64,000 nt of DNA, taken from positions 1,507,501 to 1,571,500 of the forward strand of contig NZ_SDKC01000001.1 in the NCBI RefSeq assembly GCF_004123145.1, given 5' to 3'. The notes below the pieces were generated by a model. The model had not been told where the DNA came from. It saw only the letters and a list, made by a program, of their open reading frames with translations, and did no database searches. Both the position numbers and the translations under genes were made by a program. This stretch comes from Blautia faecicola. Lineage in GTDB: Bacteria > Bacillota > Clostridia > Lachnospirales > Lachnospiraceae. Shown one piece after another: positions 1 to 8,218 of this stretch (positions within the stretch are counted from its first letter, which is position 1; each line of letters opens with the position of its first letter).

Positions 1-98
1 ACCTGATTGCCAATGTAAAATATAAAGTGGAGGCATTCACCGGTATTGAAGTGGAAAACATCAATATTCTGGTAGAAGGCGTCCGTGTGATTGATTAA
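1..98 (+). CDS. Asp23/Gls24 family protein, C-terminal fragment
   Basis: Only the last 31 codons are in the window. Reading from base 3 gives an uninterrupted peptide ending ...NINILVEGVRVID and a TAA at 96-98. The repeated short hydrophobic/acidic pattern and its place 24 bases before a fakA (yloV) gene match the YloU-type Asp23/Gls24 (DUF322) protein that precedes yloV in many Firmicutes. The family is linked to envelope stress or alkaline shock, but its role here is unknown. The call rests on a short tail plus gene order. Confidence 0.6.
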   Translation, partial: LIANVKYKVEAFTGIEVENINILVEGVRVID

Positions 99-122
99 TT
101 GAAGGAGGAGCTTTAGAAAGCG

Positions 123-1778
123 ATGAATACAATAGATGCCAAACTGCTTGCCAGGATGTTTCTGGCAGGAGCTAAGAATCTGGAAGTAAAAAAAGAGTGG
201 ATCAATGAGTTAAACGTGTTTCCGGTACCGGATGGTGATACAGGAACCAATATGACTCTGACGATCATGTCAGCAGTAAAAGAGGTAAACGGTCTGGAAG
301 ACGTACAGATGACCACGCTGGCAAAAGCTATTTCCTCAGGATCTTTACGTGGCGCGCGGGGAAATTCCGGTGTTATTCTCTCTCAGCTGCTTCGTGGATT
401 TACCAAAGGAATCCGTGATCTGAAAGAACTGGATGCCGTAGCACTGGCACGTGCGGTAGACAAAGGTGTGGAGACTGCATACAAGGCAGTTATGAAACCG
501 AAAGAAGGAACGATCCTTACCGTGGCAAGAGGGGTTGCAGATAAAGCACTGGAGCTGGCCGAGGATGCGGAAGATTTACAGACCTTCCTGGAGGATGTAC
601 TGGAAGAAGGACGCAGAGTGCTTGCCAAAACTCCGGATATGCTGCCGGTACTGAAAGAAGCTGGTGTTGTGGATTCCGGCGGACAGGGTCTGATGGTTGT
701 TCTGGAAGGTGCATTTGACGCATTTATGGGAAAAGAAGTAGATCTGACCTTTGATGCCGGAGAAAATGCAAAAGTCGTAAAAGTGACTCCGCAGGCAGAA
801 GCAGATATCAAGTTCGGATACTGTACAGAATTTATCATTGTATTAAATAAAAAATTCACAGCAGAGGATGAGGTGGACTTTAAAGCATACCTGAGTTCTC
901 TGGGTGATTCTATTGTGTGCGTGGCTGACGATGAAGTGGTTAAGATTCACGTACATACCAACGATCCGGGACTGGCGATCCAGCGTGCACTGACATATGG
1001 TTCCCTGTCCAGAATCAAGATCGATAACATGCGTGAAGAACATCAGGAAAAACTGATCAAAGATGCAGAAAAAGTAGCAGCACAGCAGGCAGAAGAAGAG
1101 GCAGCAAAAGCACCGAAGAAAGAGGTAGGATTTATCTCTGTATCGATCGGTGACGGATTTGGACAGATCTTCCGTGACCTGGGTGTGGATTATCTGATCG
1201 AGGGCGGTCAGACCATGAACCCGAGTACCGAAGATATGCTGACAGCGATCAGCAAAGTAAATGCAGACCATATCTTTATCCTGCCGAACAACAAAAACAT
1301 CATTCTGGCAGCAAATCAGGCGAAAGCACTGACAAAAGATAAAGATATCATTGTAATCCCGACCAAGACCGTACCACAGGGTATCACAGCAGTGATCAAC
1401 TATGTACCGGAAAAATCCGTGGAAGACAATGAAAAAGACATGACAGAAGAAATCTCCCGCGTAAAGACCGGTCAGATCACTTATGCGGTAAGAGATACCC
1501 ATATCGATGACAAAGAGATCCATGAGGGAGATATCATGGGTATCGGCGATCATGGTATGCTGGCTGTCGGAAAAGAAGTGGCAGCAGTAGCAAAAGAAAC
1601 CGTAGAACAGATGGTAGATGACGAGACAGAACTGATCAGCATCTACTATGGAGAAGGTTTCACAGAGGAAGAGGCGGAAGCACTGGCAGGAGAACTGGAA
1701 GAACAGTACGATTACTGTGATATCGAAGTAAACTGCGGTGGACAGCCGATCTACTACTGTATTATTTCTGTAGAATAA
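123..1778 (+). CDS. fakA: DAK2-domain fatty acid kinase catalytic protein FakA (YloV)
   Basis: 551 residues, the usual length. FakA phosphorylates fatty acids held by a FakB (DegV) partner, feeding exogenous fatty acids to phospholipid synthesis. The N-terminal DAK2 kinase domain shows the metal/ATP motif PVPDGDTGTNM (about residues 34-44) and GARGNSGVILSQ near residue 78. A middle domain and a DegV-like C-terminal domain follow. An AGGAGG stands upstream of the ATG. No fakB gene is in the window. It is flanked by the Asp23-type gene and recG, as in other Firmicutes. Family assignment is strong; the fatty-acid role is taken from the family. Confidence 0.9.
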   Translation: MNTIDAKLLARMFLAGAKNLEVKKEWINELNVFPVPDGDTGTNMTLTIMSAVKEVNGLEDVQMTTLAKAISSGSLRGARGNSGVILSQLLRGFTKGIRDLKELDAVALARAVDKGVETAYKAVMKPKEGTILTVARGVADKALELAEDAEDLQTFLEDVLEEGRRVLAKTPDMLPVLKEAGVVDSGGQGLMVVLEGAFDAFMGKEVDLTFDAGENAKVVKVTPQAEADIKFGYCTEFIIVLNKKFTAEDEVDFKAYLSSLGDSIVCVADDEVVKIHVHTNDPGLAIQRALTYGSLSRIKIDNMREEHQEKLIKDAEKVAAQQAEEEAAKAPKKEVGFISVSIGDGFGQIFRDLGVDYLIEGGQTMNPSTEDMLTAISKVNADHIFILPNNKNIILAANQAKALTKDKDIIVIPTKTVPQGITAVINYVPEKSVEDNEKDMTEEISRVKTGQITYAVRDTHIDDKEIHEGDIMGIGDHGMLAVGKEVAAVAKETVEQMVDDETELISIYYGEGFTEEEAEALAGELEEQYDYCDIEVNCGGQPIYYCIISVE

Positions 1779-1809
1779 TAATACCCAAAAATGGGAGAAG
1801 AATAGAAAA

Positions 1810-1846
1810 AGATGCTGGACCTATGAGCAGTTCAGCATCTTTTTCA
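1810..1846 (+). terminator. Rho-independent terminator after fakA
   Basis: AGATGCTG at 1810-1817 pairs with CAGCATCT at 1833-1840, with a short loop, and is followed by a T run. It separates fakA from recG. Confidence 0.8.
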
Positions 1847-1872
1847 GGTTTGGGAAGAGGTGAGAGAAAAGT

Positions 1873-3936
1873 ATGAGAGAAAATGAATCGATTCGTGCGC
1901 TGAAGGGCGTGGGGGAGAAGACAGAGAAGTTATTTCAGAAAGTGGGAGTTTCTACGGTGGGACAGCTTCTCCGGTATTATCCCAGAGATTATGATATTTA
2001 CCGGGAACCGGTGAGCGTGGACAGTCTGAATGATCAGGAGACGGGTGCGGTTCTTGCAACGCTGACGGCATCGTTGGATATGAAAAAAGTCCGGAATCTG
2101 ACCGTGATCTCCGGAACGGTTGCGGATGCTACCGGACGCTGTCGCGTCACCTGGTTTAATCAGCCGTATCTTCGTAACCAGCTGCGGCGCGGGATGACTT
2201 TTGTATTTCGTGGAAAAATGAGTAAAAAGGGGAATCTGTCCGTCCTGGAACAGCCCGAGATCTATACACCGGCGGCATATGAGGAAAAACTAAACAGCAT
2301 GCAGCCGAAATACGCGCTGACTGCCGGTCTCAGCAATCATATGGTCACGAAAATGGTGAAAGCTGCGCTGGAACAACTGGATCTGACACAGGATTATCTG
2401 CCGGAAGAGATCCGGCTGGAATACGAACTGGCAGAGTATAATTTTGCAGCGGTGCAGATTCATTTTCCATCGAACCAGGAACAGTATCTGGAAGCGAGAA
2501 AACGGCTGGCATTCGATGAATTTTTATTATTTATCCTGGGGCTGAAGCAGTTGAAAGAACAGACGGCGGCGGATAAAAACCACTACCGGATGAAAGAAGT
2601 CTGGAAGACGGAGGAAGTGATCGAGAATCTGCCGTATCAGCTGACCGGGGCACAGAAGAACGTCTGGTATGAGATCGAGCAGGATCTGCGGGGCGAAAAA
2701 CTGATGACCCGTCTGGTGCAGGGAGATGTGGGAAGCGGTAAGACGATCGTAGCGTTTCTGGCGATGATCATGACGGCAGAAAATGGTTATCAGAGTGCAA
2801 TCATGGTTCCGACCGAGGTACTTGCAAAACAGCATTATGAGGCGCTGACAAAACTTCTGGAAGAAAATGGTCTGCTGGAACAGTACCAGCCGGTGTTTCT
2901 GACGGGATCCAACACAGCGAAAGAGAAACGGCAGATCTATGAGGCAATCGCATCCGGGGAGACACGGATGATCGTGGGAACGCATGCACTGATCCAGGAA
3001 AAGGTGATCTACGAAAGCCTGGGATTGGTGATCACCGATGAACAGCACCGGTTTGGTGTGCGCCAGAGAGAAGAATTTTCTTCGAAGGGGCAGAAACCGA
3101 ATATCCTGGTCATGAGTGCGACACCGATCCCGCGAACACTCGGGATCATTCTGTACGGAGATCTGGATATCTCGATCATCGACGAACTGCCGGCACAGAG
3201 ACTGCCGATCAAGAACTGTGTGGTGGACACCAATTACCGCGAAAAAGCCTATCGTTTTATCGAAAGACAGGTACAGGAAGGACACCAGGTCTATGTGATC
3301 TGTCCGATGGTGGAAGAGAGCGAGGGCATGGATGGAGAAAATGTCATCGACTATGCCGAACGGCTGCGCCATGAGCTGCCATCTTCGATCACCGTGGGAA
3401 TTCTCCATGGAAAGATGAAACCGAAAGAAAAAAATGAGATCATGGAAGCGTTCAGTGAGAACCGGATTCAGGTGCTGGTTTCCACGACGGTTGTGGAGGT
3501 CGGCGTCAATGTGCCGAATGCTACTGTGATGATGGTGGAAAATGCGGAACGCTTCGGGCTTGCCCAGCTGCATCAGCTGCGCGGGCGCGTGGGACGTGGA
3601 CAGTGGCAGTCGTACTGTATCTTTATTCACGGAAAAAATCAGGCGGAAAAATCAAAACGCCTGCAGATCCTGAACAAGTCAAATGACGGTTTTTATATTG
3701 CACAGGAAGACCTGAAACTGCGTGGACCGGGAGATCTGTTTGGTGTGCGCCAGAGCGGGGATCTGAACTTTGAGATTGCTGATATTTTCCGGGATGCATC
3801 CATCCTCAAAAAAGCCAGCGATGCGGCAGGATATATCCTGTCTCTGGATGGTACACTGGAACTTCCGCAGCATCGTCTGCTGAAAGAAAAACTGGAAGAA
3901 TTTGCCGGAAGACAGATGGAAGATCCGGGGTTGTAG
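1873..3936 (+). CDS. recG: ATP-dependent DNA helicase RecG
   Basis: 687 residues, full length. RecG remodels stalled forks and Holliday junctions and unwinds R-loops. The N-terminal wedge (OB-fold) domain covers roughly residues 1-230. The superfamily 2 helicase core follows, with Walker A GDVGSGKT near residue 290, the DEQH box (TDEQHRFG) near 390, SATPIPRT, and the C-terminal motif QLRGRVGRG. The start ATG is preceded by GGTGAGAGAAAAGT. It follows fakA, the common Firmicute order. Confidence 0.96.
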   Translation: MRENESIRALKGVGEKTEKLFQKVGVSTVGQLLRYYPRDYDIYREPVSVDSLNDQETGAVLATLTASLDMKKVRNLTVISGTVADATGRCRVTWFNQPYLRNQLRRGMTFVFRGKMSKKGNLSVLEQPEIYTPAAYEEKLNSMQPKYALTAGLSNHMVTKMVKAALEQLDLTQDYLPEEIRLEYELAEYNFAAVQIHFPSNQEQYLEARKRLAFDEFLLFILGLKQLKEQTAADKNHYRMKEVWKTEEVIENLPYQLTGAQKNVWYEIEQDLRGEKLMTRLVQGDVGSGKTIVAFLAMIMTAENGYQSAIMVPTEVLAKQHYEALTKLLEENGLLEQYQPVFLTGSNTAKEKRQIYEAIASGETRMIVGTHALIQEKVIYESLGLVITDEQHRFGVRQREEFSSKGQKPNILVMSATPIPRTLGIILYGDLDISIIDELPAQRLPIKNCVVDTNYREKAYRFIERQVQEGHQVYVICPMVEESEGMDGENVIDYAERLRHELPSSITVGILHGKMKPKEKNEIMEAFSENRIQVLVSTTVVEVGVNVPNATVMMVENAERFGLAQLHQLRGRVGRGQWQSYCIFIHGKNQAEKSKRLQILNKSNDGFYIAQEDLKLRGPGDLFGVRQSGDLNFEIADIFRDASILKKASDAAGYILSLDGTLELPQHRLLKEKLEEFAGRQMEDPGL

Positions 3937-3957
3937 GTTGTGTTTTTGAAGAAAAAC

Positions 3958-3986
3958 TTGCAAAATGTGGAAAGATGGGGTAAACT
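3958..3986 (+). promoter_or_regulatory. Putative sigma-A promoter for the DUF6465-type gene
   Basis: TTGCAA at 3958-3963 and TAAACT at 3981-3986 are 17 bases apart, about 110 bases before the start codon. The -10 is only a partial match. Confidence 0.45.
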
Positions 3987-4095
3987 AACTGCTGTAGTTG
4001 ACTGATGTTTGCAGATGATATTCTGAAAAACAGACAGCGAAAACGAAGGAAACGGTAACGTTGACTTGAGTGTGATTTTGAGGAGGATTATGAAT

Positions 4096-4500
4096 ATGGC
4101 AGTTAAGAAAACAGTTGCGAAAGCAGCAAAACCGGCAGTTGAAACAGAGGCAGTAAAAGCTGAAGCAACAAAAGCAGCAGCAAAAACTACCGAGAAAGCA
4201 GCAGAAGCAAAGACAACTGAAACTGCAAAGAAAGCACCTGCGAAGAAAACAACCGCAAGAAAAACACCGGCAAAGAGAACGACAACAAAGAAAGCGGCTG
4301 TAGTGACAGAAGAAGTGTATCTGCAGTATGCGGGAAAAGAATTCTCATCCGCAGATCTGACCGCAAAAGTAAAAGAGATCTGGAAAGAGATGGGTAAAAA
4401 AGCAGCAGACTTAAAGGACATCAAAGTATATGTAAAACCGGAAGAGAATGCAGCTTACTATGTGATCAACAATGAAGAGACTGGAAGTTTTGGCTTATAA
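4096..4500 (+). CDS. DUF6465-type protein with lysine/alanine-rich, histone H1-like N-terminus
   Basis: 134 residues from the ATG at 4096. That start was chosen because AGGAGG at 4081-4086 lies 9 bases upstream; in-frame ATGs at 4066 and 4090 are too early or too close. Residues 1-70 are almost only Lys, Ala, Thr and Pro with AKKTT/PAKRTT-like repeats, resembling bacterial H1-like nucleoid tails. Residues 72-134 form a compact domain ([15 protein letters not shown]...[15 protein letters not shown]) like the DUF6465 family of Lachnospiraceae. A nucleic-acid-binding tail is inference from composition; the function is not known. It is monocistronic, with its own promoter candidate and terminator. 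Confidence 0.7.
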   Translation: MAVKKTVAKAAKPAVETEAVKAEATKAAAKTTEKAAEAKTTETAKKAPAKKTTARKTPAKRTTTKKAAVVTEEVYLQYAGKEFSSADLTAKVKEIWKEMGKKAADLKDIKVYVKPEENAAYYVINNEETGSFGL

Positions 4501-4527
4501 TAGAGACTGAAAAACAATGCAACGAAA

Positions 4528-4563
4528 AATCTCCCGGGGAGAGCATTTTCCCGGGAGATTTTG
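4528..4563. terminator. Bidirectional terminator between DUF6465-type gene and SASP gene
   Basis: AATCTCCCGGG and CCCGGGAGATT form an 11-bp stem, with A tracts before and T tracts after it. It can serve the two convergent genes from either side. Confidence 0.85.
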
Positions 4564-4587
4564 TGCGTTCAGGAAGTCAGCAGTCGA

Positions 4588-4821
4588 TTACTGCATGCTG
4601 CCCCCTGTATAACCGGATCCCTGGCTCATCTGTTTTTCCTGAGCTTCGATCATTTTTTTGACCATATAACCACCGACAGATCCGTTCTGTTTGGAGGTCA
4701 GGTTTCCGTTATACCCATCAGAAAGGGGTACACCCAGTTCGTTTGCTACTTCAAATTTGAAACGGTCTAACGCACCTTTTGCTTCCGGTACTGCTGCTGT
4801 GTTAGTAGAAGTTTTGGACAT
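4588..4821 (-). CDS. Alpha/beta-type small acid-soluble spore protein
   Basis: 77 residues. These proteins saturate forespore DNA, hold it in an A-like form and protect it from UV; GPR protease degrades them at germination. The family signatures are visible: ALDRFKFEVANELGVPL in the N-terminal half (with the GPR-site region) and GNLTSKQNGSVGGYMVKKMI in the second half. A GGAGG ribosome site precedes the ATG (CCTCC at 4831-4835 on the plus strand). On the coding strand a CATACTA (plus-strand 4875-4881) resembles a sigma-G -10 element, but no clear -35 is visible. The gene shows that the organism sporulates. Confidence 0.95.
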   Translation of the reverse strand: MSKTSTNTAAVPEAKGALDRFKFEVANELGVPLSDGYNGNLTSKQNGSVGGYMVKKMIEAQEKQMSQGSGYTGGSMQ

Positions 4822-4963
4822 GATTGGTTTCCTCCTTGACTTATAGGTTTTTGTGTAACTTGTTGTTACGCTGTTAGTATGTGACGGAAGAAAAAAATAA
4901 CACTAGAAATTTTTGCAAATACTGGATAACCTTAGATTTTTTGGTACAAACTTACAAAAACAA

Positions 4964-4992
4964 TTGCAGATAACCTAGTGATTTGATATAAT
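4964..4992 (+). promoter_or_regulatory. Putative sigma-A promoter for mgsA
   Basis: TTGCAG at 4964-4969, a 17-base spacer and a perfect TATAAT at 4987-4992, with the mgsA start 35 bases downstream. Confidence 0.75.
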
Positions 4993-5026
4993 AAAGCTAA
5001 ATTTGGATGAGAGGGCGGGTTAGAGC

Positions 5027-5419
5027 ATGAACATTGGAATTATTGCGCATAACAGCAAAAAAACATTGATTGAAGATTTTTGTATTGCGTATAAAGGAAT
5101 TTTGGGAAAACATGAAATATACGCAACGGGCACTACCGGCCGGAGAATTGAGGAAGTTACCAATCTGAGAGTGCACAAGTTCCTGGCAGGATCCGTGGGC
5201 GGAGACAAACAGTTTATGGCGATGATTGAGAGAAACGCCATGGATCTGGTGATTTTATTTCATAATCCGAATATGACAAGTCCGAAGGAACCGAACGTGT
5301 ACCAGATTGCAAGCTGCTGTGATCAGTATAATATTCCGGTAGCAACCAACATTGCAACGGCAGAATCTCTGATTCTGGGACTGGACAGAGGTGACCTGGA
5401 CTGGAGAAGCCAGATATAA
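5027..5419 (+). CDS. mgsA: Methylglyoxal synthase
   Basis: 130 residues. The enzyme converts dihydroxyacetone phosphate to methylglyoxal and phosphate, a phosphate-releasing bypass of lower glycolysis. Visible motifs are IGIIAHNSKK at the N-terminus, ATGTTGRRIEE (phosphate binding, about residues 33-43), the SVGGDKQFMAMI stretch holding the catalytic Asp, and HNPNMTSPKEPN. It has its own promoter and lies 28 bases before rsmD, so rsmD and coaD may be co-transcribed with it. Confidence 0.95.
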   Translation: MNIGIIAHNSKKTLIEDFCIAYKGILGKHEIYATGTTGRRIEEVTNLRVHKFLAGSVGGDKQFMAMIERNAMDLVILFHNPNMTSPKEPNVYQIASCCDQYNIPVATNIATAESLILGLDRGDLDWRSQI

Positions 5420-5447
5420 GAATAGTTAAGGAAGAAAACAGAACGAT

Positions 5448-6008
5448 ATGAGAGTAATTGCGGGAAAGGCGCGTAGTCTGCGTCTGAAAACCATCGAAGG
5501 TATGGACACAAGACCGACCACTGACCGGATCAAAGAGACATTATTTAATATGATTCAGCCATTCATCGCAGACAGCAGATTTCTGGATCTGTTTGCGGGA
5601 AGCGGTGGCATTGGCATCGAGGCGTTGAGCCGCGGTGCTTCTTGTTGTGTATTTGTGGAACAACAGAGAAAGGCAGCGGAATGTATCCGGGAGAATCTGG
5701 CATTTACCAGACTCAAAGACAGCGCGACTCTGCTAGTGACAGATGTGGTATCGGCAGTGCGGAAACTGAACGGGGAAGAAGCGTTCTCCTGGATTTTTAT
5801 GGATCCGCCATATGGCAAAGGTCTGGAGTTTCAGGTGCTGGAAGCGCTGCAGGGAACTACGTTGGTCGATGAAGAGACAAGAATCATTATCGAAGAGTCT
5901 CTTGACGTTACCTGGGAGCAGGCGGAAGCTCTCGGCTATGAAATCATAAAAGAAAAGAAATACAAGACGAATCAGCATGTATTTCTGAAAAAAAGAGGAG
6001 AATTATGA
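5448..6008 (+). CDS. rsmD: 16S rRNA (guanine(966)-N2)-methyltransferase RsmD
   Basis: 186 residues. It methylates G966 of 16S rRNA with S-adenosylmethionine. The Rossmann motif [20 protein letters not shown] (about residues 45-64) and the N-methyltransferase motif DPPYGKG (about 123-129) are clear, and the N-terminal [13 protein letters not shown] is typical. The stop overlaps the coaD start by 4 bases (ATGA), so the two are translationally coupled, as in the rsmD-coaD pair of other bacteria. Confidence 0.95.
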   Translation: MRVIAGKARSLRLKTIEGMDTRPTTDRIKETLFNMIQPFIADSRFLDLFAGSGGIGIEALSRGASCCVFVEQQRKAAECIRENLAFTRLKDSATLLVTDVVSAVRKLNGEEAFSWIFMDPPYGKGLEFQVLEALQGTTLVDEETRIIIEESLDVTWEQAEALGYEIIKEKKYKTNQHVFLKKRGEL

Positions 6009-6484
6009 CAACTGCTGTTTATCCCGGTTCGTTTGATCCGGTTACAAATGGACATTTAGATGTAATATCACGGGGCGCGGCGCTTTTTGACAAGGTGATT
6101 GTGGGCGTTTTACACAATTCTACAAAAAGTCCGTTGTTTTCTGTGGAAGAACGTGTTAGAATATTAAACGAAGCGACCAGAGATCTGCCCAATGTGGAGA
6201 TTGTCGCATTCAGCGGACTGTCGGTGGATTTTGCCAGACAGTGTGAAGCGAAAGTGATTATCCGTGGCCTTCGGGCAATCACAGATTTTGAATATGAGCT
6301 GCAGATGGCACAGACCAATCGTGTGCTGGCACCGGATGTGGATACGATGTTTCTGACAACCAGTCTGGAGTACGCTTATCTCAGTTCAACAACAGTAAAG
6401 GAAGTGGCAGCGTTCGGCGGTGATATTTCCAAATTTGTACCGGAATTTGTGATGGATGAGGTACATAAAAAATTTAAAAAATAG
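6005..6484 (+). CDS. coaD: Phosphopantetheine adenylyltransferase
   Basis: 159 residues. It makes dephospho-CoA from 4'-phosphopantetheine and ATP. The nucleotidyltransferase signature [18 protein letters not shown] (with the T/HxGH-type NGH) is at residues 5-22, and the SSTTVKE-type motif lies near residue 127. Its start codon overlaps the end of rsmD. Confidence 0.97.
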   Translation: MTTAVYPGSFDPVTNGHLDVISRGAALFDKVIVGVLHNSTKSPLFSVEERVRILNEATRDLPNVEIVAFSGLSVDFARQCEAKVIIRGLRAITDFEYELQMAQTNRVLAPDVDTMFLTTSLEYAYLSSTTVKEVAAFGGDISKFVPEFVMDEVHKKFKK

Positions 6485-6519
6485 AAAAACAGGAACTTAC
6501 TGATAAGGAGAGAAGAAAG

Positions 6520-7134
6520 ATGAGCAGCAGAATTGAACAGATTATTGAAGAAATCGAAGAATTTGTAGAGAGCTGTAAATATCAGCCGTTATCTACAACC
6601 AAGATTGTTGTCAATAAAGAAGAGCTGGAAGAACTGTTAAGAGAACTTCGTCTGAAAACACCGGATGAGATCAAAAGATATCAGAAGATCATCAGCAATA
6701 AAGATGCGATCCTGGCAGATGCACAGGCAAAATCTGACAGCCTGATCGCGGAAGCACAGGCAAAGACCAAAGAGATGGTAAGCCAGCATGAAATCATGCA
6801 GCAGGCATATGCACAGGCAAATGAGACCATTGCAAATGCAAACAAACAGGCACAGCAGATTCTGGATGAAGCAACGATGGATGCAAACAATATCCGTCTG
6901 AGTGCAATCTCATACACCGATGATATGATGGCAAATATGGAGCAGATCCTTGCTACCGCAATCAACGAATCCGGTGAAAAATACAGAAATTACATGGCGT
7001 CTATTCAGAGCTGCTACGATGTAGTAAAACAGAACAGATCCGAACTGGCACCTCAGGTATCCGGCGCGGATGCAGTGGATACAGAAGAGACCGCAGAAGC
7101 AGAAACTTCAGTGGAAGATCTGGACGAAGAGTAA
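6520..7134 (+). CDS. Coiled-coil protein of unknown function downstream of coaD
   Basis: 204 residues with a GGAGAGAAGAAAG ribosome site. The middle (about residues 55-150) is a long Ala/Gln/Glu-rich heptad region (AQAKSDSLIAEAQAKTKEM, NANKQAQQILDEA) resembling F-type ATPase b subunits and DivIVA-like coils. The C-terminus is acidic. There is no signal peptide or membrane segment. It sits 35 bases behind coaD and its last 27 bases overlap the 3' end of the convergent ylbJ. A scaffold or cell-division role is only a guess from the shape. Confidence 0.75.
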   Translation: MSSRIEQIIEEIEEFVESCKYQPLSTTKIVVNKEELEELLRELRLKTPDEIKRYQKIISNKDAILADAQAKSDSLIAEAQAKTKEMVSQHEIMQQAYAQANETIANANKQAQQILDEATMDANNIRLSAISYTDDMMANMEQILATAINESGEKYRNYMASIQSCYDVVKQNRSELAPQVSGADAVDTEETAEAETSVEDLDEE

Positions 7135-8055
7135 GAGCCAGCCAACAAACAGGGTACAGACCGCATGGACGGTTTTGCCCGCAATATAAGTACGAATAGA
7201 GAGGGGGGTGCCGACGAGCATTCCCCTTGTTTGCGCTATACAGGAAAGTCCGCCGAAAGAGGCGAAGGTCAGGGACAGAAGATAGCGCCAGGATAATTTC
7301 AAAGAGGAAGCACCGACGAGAGCGATTCCGGTGGTCATTTCCGTAAATCCGGTGAGAAATACGGAGAGAACGGGTACCGGGGAACTGCAGCGTACGACCA
7401 GGGAAGCCAGGATGGAAAACAGGATGATATAACCGCCCAGCTTTGTGATGGTTTCAAATGCATGCATGATAGAAGCATCAATCATATGACTGACAGACTT
7501 TCGGAACGATTCCGATGATGGAGATACGGGAGCGGTTGTGAGATCCCGGCAGTCCGGTTTCAGGAGCAGACGAAAAATCAGGGAAGTCAGGAACAAAGAA
7601 AGATACAGGATCAGAAATGTGTGCCCGGCAGCATGGGAGAGGTGTAAAGTATCTACGAGAAGGTAGGAACTTACAAACATCGGTCCCGGATTGTTGCAGA
7701 TCGTTAAGAGGTACTGAGCTTCACTTTTCGTGATTTTTCCCTCGGCAAACAGATCGGCGGTCAGTTTGGATCCCATGGGATAACCGCAGAAGAGCCCAAG
7801 CAGAAAAGCATAGGATCCGTACATGGACAGACCGAACAGAAAACGGAAAATTCCCTTTGTTTTCTGAAGAAGGACGGAAGCCAGACCGGTATGGATAAAA
7901 AAGTCGGAGAGAATCATAAACGGAAGCAGTGACGGCAGCACATGAAAAAACCAGAGCGTCACACCGGAGGCGGAAGCCTGGAAGGCATCTTCGGGAAAGC
8001 GAAGCAGATAGACAAAAACGAAAAAAAGAAGGGTGCATAAGATTCCGGATCGCAT
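7108..8055 (-). CDS. ylbJ: Sporulation integral membrane protein YlbJ-like
   Basis: 315 residues with at least six hydrophobic segments. Conserved nucleoside-recognition (gate) domain features include FLFGLSMYGSYAFLLG, the loop FCGYPMGSKL and LTICNNPGPMF. In Bacillus, ylbJ lies beside coaD and is needed for heat-resistant spores; the same neighbour is seen here on the opposite strand. The start ATG at 8055 follows a GGAGCTGCCC ribosome site. It ends inside the tail of the convergent coiled-coil gene. The family call is good; the sporulation role is by homology. Confidence 0.85.
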   Translation of the reverse strand: MRSGILCTLLFFVFVYLLRFPEDAFQASASGVTLWFFHVLPSLLPFMILSDFFIHTGLASVLLQKTKGIFRFLFGLSMYGSYAFLLGLFCGYPMGSKLTADLFAEGKITKSEAQYLLTICNNPGPMFVSSYLLVDTLHLSHAAGHTFLILYLSLFLTSLIFRLLLKPDCRDLTTAPVSPSSESFRKSVSHMIDASIMHAFETITKLGGYIILFSILASLVVRCSSPVPVLSVFLTGFTEMTTGIALVGASSLKLSWRYLLSLTFASFGGLSCIAQTRGMLVGTPLSIRTYIAGKTVHAVCTLFVGWLLLFVQIFH

Positions 8056-8101
8056 GGGCAGCTCCTTTAGTGAGACATCGGTGTTTGATTATATATATGC
8101 C

Positions 8102-8130
8102 TTGATTTTTGAATGTATTTATCATAAAAT
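8102..8130 (+). promoter_or_regulatory. Putative promoter for pepD
   Basis: TTGATT at 8102-8107 and TAAAAT at 8125-8130 with a 17-base spacer, about 90 bases before the start codon. A small CTGACG/CGTCAG inverted repeat lies in the leader near 8170-8196. Confidence 0.5.
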
Positions 8131-8218
8131 AATTGTATTGTGGCCGACGGGGTAAGGTGTTCGGCTGAAAAACTGACGTCGTGAACGGAGCGCGTCAGAT
8201 CGCAGGAGGTTAGAACAA

